Shown piece after piece: positions 10,019 to 18,610 of a stretch of 64,000 bases of DNA (position 1 is its first letter; each line of letters begins with the position of its first letter). A model generated the notes under the pieces. It saw nothing but the letters and a program-made list of their open reading frames with translations, was not told the origin of the DNA and ran no database searches. Both the position numbers and the translations under genes were made by a program. The DNA comes from Mucilaginibacter sp. CSA2-8R (GTDB lineage: Bacteria; Bacteroidota; Bacteroidia; Sphingobacteriales; Sphingobacteriaceae). Where the stretch lies: assembly GCF_038806765.1 (NCBI RefSeq), contig NZ_CP152389.1, forward strand, positions 2,108,001 to 2,172,000. The letters run 5' to 3'.

Positions 10019-10681
10019 ATGGGCGGCATAGCAAAGGGCAGAGAACTGTTTACTGAATCGCTGACATCGGCAGATTCATTTTTCGATGAAATCATGACGA
10101 TCTTGATTACATCGTTCGGTTTTGTGGTTTCGGCTCAGCTTATGAAGTCTAAATACTCACCCGTCCTTGAATATCCCGAAGAAGAATATGCAAAAGTAGA
10201 TTTTCCATTCGCAGCAATTGGCGAACAAAAAATATACAGTTTTAAAATGTTTGAGATTTTGGGGAAAGTTGCGAACGCGGTCCCATTAGATTCAATTAGC
10301 TACACTGCTTACGAGAAGACATTAGATAATATTTCAAACGTTCCGAACGCGACAATTTTAGAAAATCGCGATACCTTTTATTTTATTCGGAAAGTAATGG
10401 CTGGATGTTATTTAAGCTATTACGAAAAAATAAAGGACATGGTAGTTGGCCGATACGGTTCAGATCCACTTCATTGGCCGCCACCACTTCAATTCGCTAG
10501 AGTTGTAAGAAATGCTTTTGCTCATCATAGCATAATAACGATTAAAAATCCAAACGTGCCGCCGGTAACTTGGAGGCACTTGACCTATGGCCCGCAAGAC
10601 AATGGTAAAAATATATTCACAGATTTATTTGTAGTTGAATTAATAGACCTGTTCAAAGATGTAGAACCAATGCTGAGATAG
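10019..10681 (+). CDS. Small protein with HEPN-like RN-x3-H motif
   Basis: 220 residues starting at ATG 10019, with a clear GGAG ribosome-binding sequence at 10007-10010, only 11 bases after the MORC-nuclease stop; it is therefore the last gene of that operon. No signal peptide. The C-terminal third contains VVRNAFAHHS, with Arg164-Asn165 and His169-His170. This matches the R-x4-6-H catalytic signature of HEPN domains such as those of the pEK499 p136 type. The rest is not recognised. It could be an RNase effector, or a non-catalytic helical partner, of the restriction-like complex. The family call is tentative, but the gene itself is well supported by position and RBS. Confidence 0.75.
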   Translation: MGGIAKGRELFTESLTSADSFFDEIMTILITSFGFVVSAQLMKSKYSPVLEYPEEEYAKVDFPFAAIGEQKIYSFKMFEILGKVANAVPLDSISYTAYEKTLDNISNVPNATILENRDTFYFIRKVMAGCYLSYYEKIKDMVVGRYGSDPLHWPPPLQFARVVRNAFAHHSIITIKNPNVPPVTWRHLTYGPQDNGKNIFTDLFVVELIDLFKDVEPMLR

Positions 10682-10695
10682 GCTGCTTAAAGAAG

Positions 10696-11499
10696 CTAAA
10701 TTCCGTCGGGCAAACCTTGATTAAACCGGATATTTTGAAAAGCATTCGCTAATAATTGCATCAACGATTTAAGGTGGTTAAAATTTATAAACATTTCTTC
10801 CATCGACGAATTACCACCATACCTTAATGTCGTGCCATAAGGATCAAAATCATGAAAAGTCATGATTATGTTAGCTAACCAATCTGGCAATTCTGCGTTA
10901 AATTCCTCTTTTAAATATATTTTAAGCTTTTCCAGCAGCGTCAATAAATTATGTGTCTGTTTATGTTTACCGATAATAGCCTTTATGTATAATTCGACAG
11001 AGTGACGATAGTTAAATATTGCAGGAGCATATAGCTCTCGGGATTCGTCATTTTTCAATGAAAGCTCAATTAGTCTGTCTCCGGCCAATTTATACGATTT
11101 AGCTAATAGAAACGTCTCACCAAATTCGGATATACCAACGAACAGAACTCCATGCCGCCAGCTTTCATCAATATCTTCTGGCAAGTTTATAATAAATGGT
11201 GTATTCAGAAGAATGAATTCGTCAATAAAAGTATCATCGTGATGGCAATTTGAATTTAATCCATGCTTGATGTTTTCAAAATCTGGTTGTTCTTCCCAAT
11301 ACTGAATAATATGTCCAAAAACACGGATGTCTTCTAAACTGAATTGACGGTAGATGCCTTTAGCGGGATTTGCACCTTTGCTCAAATATTCAGAAAAATG
11401 ATAACACCATTTTTTTACTGTATTAATCTCAATCTGAAAGAGCCTAGCTACTTCAGCAATAGTATATTTCAAATCATATTTAAGCATATAAATCTTCAA
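10696..11499 (-). CDS. MerR-like HTH protein with C-terminal HEPN-type domain
   Basis: 267 residues, convergent with the operon to its left (14 bases between stops). Residues about 12-45 (YTIAEVARLFQIEINTVKKW) look like a helix-turn-helix of the MerR/excisionase kind, followed by a short wing (YRQFSLEDIRVF). Residues about 165-200 (FNYRHSVELYIKAIIGK, then THNLLTLLEKL) resemble the helical core of HEPN proteins found with nucleotidyltransferases, although the R-x4-6-H catalytic pair is not evident. A DNA-binding HEPN fusion suggests a regulator or an antitoxin/toxin-like module. It sits between the defence operon and the island boundary. Domain calls are from pattern only. Confidence 0.75.
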   Translation of the reverse strand: MKIYMLKYDLKYTIAEVARLFQIEINTVKKWCYHFSEYLSKGANPAKGIYRQFSLEDIRVFGHIIQYWEEQPDFENIKHGLNSNCHHDDTFIDEFILLNTPFIINLPEDIDESWRHGVLFVGISEFGETFLLAKSYKLAGDRLIELSLKNDESRELYAPAIFNYRHSVELYIKAIIGKHKQTHNLLTLLEKLKIYLKEEFNAELPDWLANIIMTFHDFDPYGTTLRYGGNSSMEEMFINFNHLKSLMQLLANAFQNIRFNQGLPDGI

Positions 11500-11973
11500 T
11501 AAGTCATACTTCGATTAACCTCTGATTTATTCACTACGAGTATTGAATAATTATTAATTAGTTAAACGTCCAGTTGACATGAAAATACAAATATGTCTTT
11601 ATCATAAATTGAAACGAAGTCTGAAAACTATTAGTGTATTATTTGAGTAATGATAAGCCTAGACCCAATCGCAGCGCTTGGTCCTAGTCTACTTATTTCA
11701 GCACTTTAGATATCATCATCTGTTATTATTATGGCTCTTTACCCCCTTTACTTAGCTTGAATTTTAGCATCTGTTCCACTTTGATTAACATTTATGAGCA
11801 TCCTTCTACATAGTAAATAAATTCAAGTTGCACTTCATGATAATAATGCTTAACTTTATTTCAATACACTAAGTAGCATAATTTAAGGGTCAATTAGTGG
11901 CCATTTGGTGAGCGCCCGGTGAGCAGGGTGATTAACCGACAAATAGATATCGAAAGAGAGCCTGTAACGCAAT

Positions 11974-11996
11974 TTTCAACGTTCCCTCCGGCTCCA
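11974..11996 (+). other. Possible attachment-site remnant: tRNA/tmRNA-like 3' end
   Basis: The bases GTTCCCTCCGGCTCCAC look like the end of a tRNA or tmRNA gene: T-arm 3' strand, acceptor 3' strand CGGCTCC, then discriminator A and C. The bases to the left cannot complete a T-arm or an acceptor stem, so no intact RNA gene is present. A terminator follows at once. This is what remains when an element integrates at the 3' end of an RNA gene, and it coincides with the change from defence to core genes. Confidence 0.4.
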
Positions 11997-12010
11997 CAAA
12001 AAAGCAAATT

Positions 12011-12046
12011 AAAAAGGACGACTAATGATAAATTAGTCGTCTTTTT
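12011..12046. terminator. Bidirectional rho-independent terminator
   Basis: Perfect 10-bp stem 12017-12026 with 12032-12041, 5-base loop, T5 on the right and A5 on the left. On the plus strand it would end the RNA gene whose 3' fragment precedes it; on the minus strand it can end the transporter gene at 12144-13352. Confidence 0.8.
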
Positions 12047-12143
12047 AAATCTTAATGGTTATGAATTGACTTGCTTTAAATTAACTGTATACCATTTTGC
12101 ACACCCTGCTTACACTGGCAAAAAATGGATACGATTAGATATT

Positions 12144-13352
12144 TTATCTAACAGTAGTAATCTGCTCTTTATTCTTCCCTTTCACAATTATCACTATCGC
12201 CGCCAACACTGAGGCTACTGTCATACTCAACGGCATAGGCAGCACCGACCCGGCCGGAAATGAACTGGCCACACCTGAAACTAATGCTCCTAAACCCATT
12301 TGAACGGCGCCCATCAGGGCTGATGCGCTGCCCGCATTTTTACTGAACGGTTCGAGCGACAGGGCAGAGGCATTGGGGTTGATGAAGCCCAGCCCAATCA
12401 GAAACAGCGCCAGAAAAATGAGTGTGTTTATCAAATTAAGCATTCCTAACAGCGCAAATATTAAAAATGCTATACTACTAAACATGCATAATAACATGGC
12501 ATAGTTGATGATTTTATAACTCGAATACCACCGCAGAATGTAAGAGTTTACTTGGCTCGACCCGATAAAGGCAACCGACAATCCGGCAAAGATCCAGCCG
12601 TACCCGGTTTCGCTCACGCCGTATAGCTCCATAAAAATTATAGGCGAGGAGGCTACGTATACAAACAGTCCCGAAAAGATGAGCGCAGATACCAGTGCGT
12701 AAGTCACAAACTGCGGCTCTCTGATTACAGCGAGGTAGCCTTTTAGTATTGGAGCCGGTTTAAGCGAATAACCCGGCTCGGGTACGAATACTTCCGGAAT
12801 CAGGAAGTATGATAACAGCAGTATGCAGAGGGCCATTATGGCCAAAAATATAAATACAGTTTGCCAGCCTGCTACGGCAATCAAGTAACCGCCAATGGTG
12901 GGTGCCAGCATGGGCGACAAGGCAATGACCAGCATAATGGAAGCAAATGCTTTAGCGCGTTTGTTAGGCTCAAATAAATCCCGCACCAAGGCAACTGAGG
13001 CAACCGCTGCAGCACAACTGCCTACGGCCTGTAAAAAGCGGAAGGCGATCAGGTGGTTAATGTCGGCCGACAAGTAACAGCCTGCACAAGCGGCCAGGTA
13101 CAGCAATACCCCAAAGTATAACGGCTTTTTGCGGCCGTATTTATCCAGCAAGGGGCCATACAATAACTGCCCGGCAGATATGCCAATAAAGTAGCTCGAT
13201 AAAGTAAGCGATACCGCTGAGGCCGAAGTTTTTAAGTCTGCCGCAATAACTTTGAAACCAGGCAGATACATATCGATTGAAAAAGGCCCCAAAGCCGCTA
13301 ACAAACCAAGTACGTAGATAATATATTTTGAGTTTTTGTTTTTTGTGAGCAT
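12144..13352 (-). CDS. Bcr/CflA-family MFS multidrug efflux transporter
   Basis: 402 residues with about twelve hydrophobic segments. The N-terminal region (GPFSIDMYLPGF) and the first cytoplasmic loop (GPLLDKYGRKKPL) match the drug:H+ antiporter-1 Bcr/CflA family. These are inner-membrane proton-driven exporters of bicyclomycin, chloramphenicol or sulfonamide-type compounds; the substrate cannot be told here. The length is typical. The start is ATG at 13352. The gene stands alone, with an efficient terminator about 100 bases past its stop. It is the first core-like gene to the right of the defence island. Confidence 0.9.
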   Translation of the reverse strand: MLTKNKNSKYIIYVLGLLAALGPFSIDMYLPGFKVIAADLKTSASAVSLTLSSYFIGISAGQLLYGPLLDKYGRKKPLYFGVLLYLAACAGCYLSADINHLIAFRFLQAVGSCAAAVASVALVRDLFEPNKRAKAFASIMLVIALSPMLAPTIGGYLIAVAGWQTVFIFLAIMALCILLLSYFLIPEVFVPEPGYSLKPAPILKGYLAVIREPQFVTYALVSALIFSGLFVYVASSPIIFMELYGVSETGYGWIFAGLSVAFIGSSQVNSYILRWYSSYKIINYAMLLCMFSSIAFLIFALLGMLNLINTLIFLALFLIGLGFINPNASALSLEPFSKNAGSASALMGAVQMGLGALVSGVASSFPAGSVLPMPLSMTVASVLAAIVIIVKGKNKEQITTVR

Positions 13353-13569
13353 AAGCAGTGTGTTGTACCAAAGCGCGCAAAGGTACGGCTTGTTACATCA
13401 CCTGAAAATCATTAAAAAGTATAAAAGTGGTGACGCATGGCATCAGGCGATAAAATTAGGCTGCGCTTTCGGCACTGTCTGGTGTTTTAGCTAAACGCTG
13501 TGCCTTTTATAAAAGCTAACTCTTTTATATCTTTATTAAGATTATCAATGTGCACACAATAATCTTAAA

Positions 13570-14076
13570 ATGAATTTTCTAACTTCTATACAGTTTACAA
13601 AACCGTTAAGCGTGATAATGACGCCTGACAATGAACAGCAGATTTTAGAGTTTATCTATCAAAAAATATTGGAGAGGGATGCCGATAATATCGTTATTAA
13701 AGGTCATCAAGTAAAGTATAAAGGTTCTACATCAAGTTGGAGACAGGCTATCTTTAACGGAGTTGATAATGGCGAATTTAAATTGGTTTGCAGGAATAAA
13801 GGATGGCTTCTAAGCTATAAAGTTTATACAAAAACTATTTTTTATGTGGCTCTTACTCTTTCGGTTGGTGCAGGTGTAGTTCTTGGATTAGGAGAGGGAG
13901 AATGGTGGGTCGGACTTTTAGTTTTTTCGTTTGCTTACGGATTTAATCGAGCTATTAATTGGGTGCGTCATGATATCTTAGTCGAAGACGTAGCTTGGGG
14001 AATCGATACGGTATTTTGTGTTGGCCAGCGTAAAATCAAAAAAGAAGATTCCGAGAAACTCAAAAGCTGGTTTTAA
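13570..14076 (+). CDS. Hypothetical small membrane protein
   Basis: 168 residues, not recognised. A basic, soluble N-terminal part (residues 1-90) is followed by two hydrophobic segments at about 95-115 and 118-135, with the pattern GAGVVLGLGEGEWWVGLLVF. A charged C-terminal tail ends in KSWF. An alternative ATG sixteen codons downstream (MTPDNEQQ) would also give a sensible start. It lies between an efflux gene and a deacetylase, both on the other strand, so it is probably monocistronic. Membrane location is inferred from the two segments. Confidence 0.65.
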   Translation: MNFLTSIQFTKPLSVIMTPDNEQQILEFIYQKILERDADNIVIKGHQVKYKGSTSSWRQAIFNGVDNGEFKLVCRNKGWLLSYKVYTKTIFYVALTLSVGAGVVLGLGEGEWWVGLLVFSFAYGFNRAINWVRHDILVEDVAWGIDTVFCVGQRKIKKEDSEKLKSWF

Positions 14077-14105
14077 CCAATAAATCTTAGAGTATGAAAT
14101 GCCCT

Positions 14106-14978
14106 CTACTTAAAACTCTTCTTGATTGCATGGTTTAAATTACCGGCCGACCAGTAGCCACTGCCAATGATGCGGCGGATAGTGTACAAAGGATTTTGCG
14201 GGTCTCGCTTTTCAGCGAGCTGAAAGGCGGCTTTAAAATGATGTTTTTGGAATTCCGGCAAAATTGCGGTGCTCCATAAGCCATAGGGGTAAGCAAAGTA
14301 TTCCACTTTTTTGCCAGTCAGATTTTCGAGAGTTTTAGTCGGGTTATCTACTTGTACTGTCCAGTCTAATTTGGGGTCAGGATTGTGCTGGTACTTCACT
14401 ACCATTTTATGATCATAGGTATGGCTGCCGATGATGTTACCCTCGTCTGCCAGCGTTTTAACCTGCCTCTTGCTCATGTAGCGACGGAGACCGAACGATA
14501 CCGTCATGATAAAATACAGCGCCTTAAAATTATACTTTTTAAGTTCCGGGTAAGCTACCGTATACTGGTGTAGGTCGGTATCATCAAAGGTAATCAAGAT
14601 GGGTTTCGGTGGTAGGGCCGTACCTTGGGTTAGGTAGGCATATAACTGGTCGGGCAAAATGCTGTGATAGCCGCTATCGGCCAGCATTTTAACGTGCGAT
14701 TTGAAACGGCCAACAGAGCATATGTTGTCTTTCGCGCGTTTGGAGTCGCGGGCAGTCCACTCACGTATTTGGTGATAGCAAAGTATAGGTATTTCTTTGC
14801 GGGCCATCATAGTGGCCACATCATTTGTCTTTTTAGTGCCGCCATTCGCGGTTGTTGTCTCTACCGTCGAGGTTTCTGTACCTGCCGCTTTTTGCTGGTT
14901 TTGAGTAGCCTGTTGGCAGGCTATACTACTTATTATTAGCAATAAGCTTAACAAAAAGTGACCCTGTACTTTTTTCAC
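14106..14978 (-). CDS. Polysaccharide deacetylase (NodB-like) lipoprotein
   Basis: 290 residues. A signal peptide ends in a lipobox with Cys21 (SSIAC), so the protein is a lipoprotein, followed by a Ser/Thr/Gln-rich linker to about residue 55. The NodB domain has the first motif TFDDTD at 130-135, which supplies the base and a metal ligand, and the second motif SHTYDH at 185-190, which supplies the two metal-binding histidines. Family members remove acetyl groups from peptidoglycan, chitin or exopolysaccharide in the envelope. The length is normal. The gene is convergent with the small membrane protein to its left. Substrate unknown. Confidence 0.9.
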   Translation of the reverse strand: MKKVQGHFLLSLLLIISSIACQQATQNQQKAAGTETSTVETTTANGGTKKTNDVATMMARKEIPILCYHQIREWTARDSKRAKDNICSVGRFKSHVKMLADSGYHSILPDQLYAYLTQGTALPPKPILITFDDTDLHQYTVAYPELKKYNFKALYFIMTVSFGLRRYMSKRQVKTLADEGNIIGSHTYDHKMVVKYQHNPDPKLDWTVQVDNPTKTLENLTGKKVEYFAYPYGLWSTAILPEFQKHHFKAAFQLAEKRDPQNPLYTIRRIIGSGYWSAGNLNHAIKKSFK

Positions 14979-15092
14979 GGCTGGCGGGCATCAAAGGATG
15001 ATCAAAAACAGCACAAAGGTAAACTGCCCGGGCGGTACCAAAAAGCGAAGAAACAATTTTAATAAAATTTTAAGTCATGTTAAAAACTATAA

Positions 15093-15785
15093 TTATAGCT
15101 CTGCCTGCGACAAAACAGTCAGTATTTCATGATTTGTAATGGCGATGCTTTTACCATTCAGACTTATGGCATGCTCGGCTACCAGCTCGTTAATTACTCT
15201 AAAAACAGTTTCGTAAGTGGCGCCGGCATACGAGGCTAAATCTTGCCGGCTTAGGTTAATGTTAATTAAGCCACTCTCGGTAATACCAAATTGCTGATAT
15301 AATTTAAGCAGGGCATCGGCAACGCGGCCCTTAACAGGCATGTGAGTTAAATCGCGCATGCGGCGCTCAGATACGCGCAATTCGTTAGCAAAAAAGTTAA
15401 CCAATTGGTAAGTAAGTTCGGTATTTACCCGGAGCGTACTTTCAAAAAACTTTAGATCAACGTAGCAAACCACCGAGTCTTCGAGTGCAGCGGCCGAAAT
15501 TGGGTAACGCAGATCATCACCCATACCGCGGTGACCTAATAGCGCGCCGTCCCTGGCAAACCGGATAATTAATTCTTTATCCGCGTCCCATTGTTTATAT
15601 ACTTTAACATTACCGGTGTAAACAAAATAAATTCCAGTTACAGCATCGCCCTCATTAAATATTATCTCACCCTTTTTTACCTTGATATTTACCTTATTAG
15701 CACTTATAGCCGGACGCCAGTCGTTAAGGCAGTGCTGGCACATGAAACAAGTGTTAACATCGCACAAGGGTTTGTTTTTCTTCAT
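15093..15785 (-). CDS. Crp/Fnr-family regulator with N-terminal cysteine cluster
   Basis: 230 residues: a cyclic-nucleotide-binding-like beta-roll (about 30-140), a dimerisation helix, and a C-terminal winged HTH (SRQDLASYAGATYETVFRVI, about 183-202). Ahead of the beta-roll are four cysteines, Cys8, Cys13, Cys16 and Cys19, and a further Cys follows near 107 (SVVCYVD). This layout recalls FNR proteins that carry an oxygen-sensitive Fe-S cluster, although the spacing differs from E. coli FNR. It is transcribed away from a porin gene across a 435-base region, and regulation of that porin is plausible. Oxygen or NO sensing is inference. Confidence 0.88.
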   Translation of the reverse strand: MKKNKPLCDVNTCFMCQHCLNDWRPAISANKVNIKVKKGEIIFNEGDAVTGIYFVYTGNVKVYKQWDADKELIIRFARDGALLGHRGMGDDLRYPISAAALEDSVVCYVDLKFFESTLRVNTELTYQLVNFFANELRVSERRMRDLTHMPVKGRVADALLKLYQQFGITESGLININLSRQDLASYAGATYETVFRVINELVAEHAISLNGKSIAITNHEILTVLSQAEL

Positions 15786-16220
15786 TTTTCTTACTTAAGA
15801 ACTAACTTTTTGAGATTTTAGCAGAGCCATTGGCCTCAATCCGTCATTAAATTTTAAATAAACAAGAATTTAGGTTGATTTTTGGGCGAAACTATGATGA
15901 ATTTGTGAATTAAATGTATTGGTAATTCAAATATTACATCTAATAGTTTACTTTCTATCGATTTATAAGTGTAAACATAAGGTATGTGATAGTTTTTTCT
16001 GTTTTTGTATGATAGTCGGATTAGATGACCACGATGTGAAATGATTAGAAAAGTTGGTTTATTATATGATGAATAATATATTTACTCTTGAGTTGCTGCT
16101 AAGGCTCTATTCAGGATGCAAGATTTAGTTAACGCTATAACCGAGCTTAACACTTTGTCCAGATCAATAGTCTGAGTATGTAGTTTACTATCCATCCCCT
16201 AATAATTTAAACTTGTTTCT
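15786..16220. other. Divergent intergenic region between Fnr-like regulator and porin
   Basis: 435 AT-rich bases between two genes read outward, presumably carrying both promoters. No perfect FNR/CRP palindrome (TTGAT-N4-ATCAA or TGTGA-N6-TCACA) was found, only loose half sites such as GTGATAG near 15985. No coding frame or RNA fold is evident. Confidence 0.45.
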
Positions 16221-17759
16221 GTGCATAAAACTGTAGCTAAAAAATGGGGCTTTATTTTTATAAGCCTGGGCGTAACTGCCATTTGTAATTGCGCCAACGC
16301 GCAAATCACCTTTAGTGGTCAATTACGGCCCCGAATGGAGTTTCGAAATGGCTTTGGTACCTTAAAGCCGCTTAATACTAAACCATCGGCCTTTGTTTCG
16401 CAGCGCACGCGGTTAATGTTTAATTACCGATCGAGCCGACTGGTTTTTCAAACCACCCTACAGGATGTAAGAGTTTGGGGACAAGATGCTTCCACCATCA
16501 CCGTAAATGATGGTAACCGCCTGGGCGTGCACGAAGCCTGGGGTGAATTGATCTTATCCAACCGTAAAGACACATCATTTAAAAACAATGTGCTTGATTA
16601 CCTCTCACTTAAAGTAGGCCGCCAGGAAATTTCTTATGACGATGAACGCCTGCTGGGTAACCTCGATTGGCTGCAACAGGGGCGCCGGCACGATGCATTA
16701 GTGCTAAAAAGCATGCAAAAAGGCTGGCAGGTTGATATTGGTGCCGCCTTTAATCAAAACACCGACGCTGTAAATTATAACGGAACTTTTTATACGCCGG
16801 CCAACACCCCGGCTACCGTAAAAGACAGTAAGGGTAATTTGGTAAATACACCTTCGGGCATGATACCGCTGGTTAACGGCAGTGGCGTAAGCGCCAAAAA
16901 TGGTAGCCTGGCTTTACTCAACCCGGCCGGGTCAAACCTGCTTAATCAAAACTATAAGGCATTGCAGTATTTATATGCAGGCAAAAAGATTAATAAAACT
17001 AAGATTTCAGCTTTATTCTTAACCGATCAGTTCAGCAAATACGCCTTAGATTCGGTTCGTAATACGGCAGGTACCGATGTGGGGTATGTTTACGGCTACC
17101 GTTATAATCAGCCAGGTGTAAATATCCGTTATACTACCGGCTTAAATATTAATCCGGTGCTGGGCAGCAAAAACCAATGGGCTTTTACCGGAGCTTATTA
17201 CTACCAGGGCGGGCATGACAAAGATGGCTTAAAGCTCGATGCTTATATGGTTAATCTGGCGGCAAGTTATATTCCGGGCAAAATGAGCTATACAGCCGGG
17301 TGGGATTATCTATCGGGCAATAATGCATTTTCTGCTTCGGCCACCAGTCACCGGTTTGATCCGCTGTATGGTTCGCCGCATAAGTTTTGGGGTTACATGG
17401 ATTACTTTTACGCCGTTAGCGGGTCGCCAACGGGCGGTTTAAACAACCCTTACGTAAAGCTTAAATACACGTCGGTTAACAAGCGCTTTAGTACCGAGTT
17501 AGCGGGACATTATTTTGGATTGGCCGGTACCCAAAAAGATGTTAACGGCAATGCCATTGATAAATACTTGGGTACTGAGGTCGATCTCACCACCGGATAC
17601 AAAGTAAATAAGTTTACACAAGCTGTCTTAGGTTTATCGTACATGGCTGCTTCATCCAGTATGGAATACGCTAAAAACATTGCGCCGGGCACATCCAAGC
17701 TGCATCCCACCTGGGCATATCTGCAGTTAAATATTACGCCCGAATTTTTAAATAAATAG
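16221..17759 (+). CDS. Alginate-export-family outer-membrane porin
   Basis: 512 residues, GTG start at 16221. A signal peptide of about 28 residues ends in NAQ. The mature N-terminus (ITFSGQLRPRMEF) and the following alternating beta strands, with RTRLMFNYR and GRQEISYDDERLLG, match the alginate_exp family of 16- to 18-stranded outer-membrane barrels. In Bacteroidota such porins often sit beside anaerobic or nitrogen metabolism genes, so the alginate name does not define the substrate. It is divergent from an FNR-like regulator and followed by a DUF4202 gene after 122 bases. No terminal aromatic is seen, as the protein ends EFLNK. Confidence 0.85.
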   Translation: MHKTVAKKWGFIFISLGVTAICNCANAQITFSGQLRPRMEFRNGFGTLKPLNTKPSAFVSQRTRLMFNYRSSRLVFQTTLQDVRVWGQDASTITVNDGNRLGVHEAWGELILSNRKDTSFKNNVLDYLSLKVGRQEISYDDERLLGNLDWLQQGRRHDALVLKSMQKGWQVDIGAAFNQNTDAVNYNGTFYTPANTPATVKDSKGNLVNTPSGMIPLVNGSGVSAKNGSLALLNPAGSNLLNQNYKALQYLYAGKKINKTKISALFLTDQFSKYALDSVRNTAGTDVGYVYGYRYNQPGVNIRYTTGLNINPVLGSKNQWAFTGAYYYQGGHDKDGLKLDAYMVNLAASYIPGKMSYTAGWDYLSGNNAFSASATSHRFDPLYGSPHKFWGYMDYFYAVSGSPTGGLNNPYVKLKYTSVNKRFSTELAGHYFGLAGTQKDVNGNAIDKYLGTEVDLTTGYKVNKFTQAVLGLSYMAASSSMEYAKNIAPGTSKLHPTWAYLQLNITPEFLNK

Positions 17760-17881
17760 AATTTGGATTAAATAGTAGTAGTTTTTTAAACTAACATTTA
17801 TACAGTGGTTGAGCCGCTTGTAGATATATGCTATAAGTACAAACATTTGGGCTGACAAGTAAAAGATGCTACTTTGCAATC

Positions 17882-18484
17882 ATGAGTAAGTTAGAACAAG
17901 CTTTTCAGCTTTTTGACGATTACAACCGGCAGGATCCGCGCAACATTGCCTGGGATGGTGAAACGCATCCGCAGGAATACTTTTATGCACTTAAACTGTA
18001 TGAATGGGTGTTGAAGCTCGACCGTACTGCCAGCGAAGAATTACTGCTGGCGTCCCGGAGCCAGCACATTGGCCGATGGGAAATACCGCGCGAAAGCTAC
18101 CCGGATGGTCGTGAACCGTACTTAAAATGGCGAAAAGATTTAGCGCTACATCATGCCGAGGTTACTGCCCGTTTATTGAAACAGGCCGGTTATGATGATG
18201 AAATGGTTGAGCGGGTAAGCCAAATCATTTTAAAAAAACGCATTAAGGTAGATGCTGATGTGCAGACCATGGAAAATGCCTTGTGCCTGGTGTTTCTGGA
18301 ATTTCAGTTTGAGGATTTTAGAAAAAAGTATACCGACGAGCCCGAAAAGATGGTGAATATATTACGCAAATCCTTAATAAAAATGGATGCGCACGGGCAT
18401 AACTTTGCATTGCGGCTGTCGTACTCAGATGATGGCTTAAGCCTGATATCCCAGGCGCTGCAGGCTCTTAAACAGGACGGTTAG
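17882..18484 (+). CDS. DUF4202 domain-containing protein
   Basis: 200 residues, ATG start. The sequence matches the DUF4202 pattern: AFQLFDDYNRQDPRN at the start, a SRSQHIGRWEIPRESYP segment near 58-75, then LHHAEVTARLLKQAGYDDE, where the histidines suggest an HD-like helical fold. No signal peptide. The biochemical role is unknown. Genes of this family are often near nitrate/nitrite assimilation genes in Bacteroidota, and here one follows the porin and FNR-like regulator. A terminator lies about 45 bases after the stop. Confidence 0.85.
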   Translation: MSKLEQAFQLFDDYNRQDPRNIAWDGETHPQEYFYALKLYEWVLKLDRTASEELLLASRSQHIGRWEIPRESYPDGREPYLKWRKDLALHHAEVTARLLKQAGYDDEMVERVSQIILKKRIKVDADVQTMENALCLVFLEFQFEDFRKKYTDEPEKMVNILRKSLIKMDAHGHNFALRLSYSDDGLSLISQALQALKQDG

Positions 18485-18530
18485 CAACTGAGTGTAAGTT
18501 CATTATCCATAAAAATTATACTTCATAAAA

Positions 18531-18575
18531 AAAGCCGGGACGATTACCGCAAAGGTTCTCGTGTCCCGGCTTTTT
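18531..18575. terminator. Rho-independent terminator between convergent genes
   Basis: Stem AAAGCCGGGAC (18531-18541) with GTCCCGGCTTT (18563-18573), 21-base loop, T-run after it and A-run before it. It serves the DUF4202 gene and the TonB receptor gene from opposite sides. Confidence 0.85.
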
Positions 18576-18610
18576 GTTGTGTAACGTTTGGTTACCGTTG
18601 CGGCTCCTGA

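Larger units (their letters stand above)
11500..12143. other. AT-rich gap at the end of the defence island
   Basis: About 640 bases without a convincing gene. A 97-codon open frame from a GTG at 11919 has low-complexity composition and runs through a terminator hairpin, so it is not called. The right part holds a tRNA/tmRNA-like 3' fragment and a terminator (annotated separately). The left part is AT-rich with no recognisable integrase remnant. Confidence 0.5.

Noticed and set aside
11940..11996. Complete tRNA gene ending in CGGCTCC-A
   Set aside because: The upstream bases cannot form the matching T-arm, anticodon arm or acceptor stem, so only a 3' fragment is supported.
11919..12212. 97-codon open frame from a GTG near the island boundary
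   Set aside because: It runs through the tRNA-like fragment and the terminator hairpin, has low-complexity composition, and overlaps the end of the transporter gene on the other strand.
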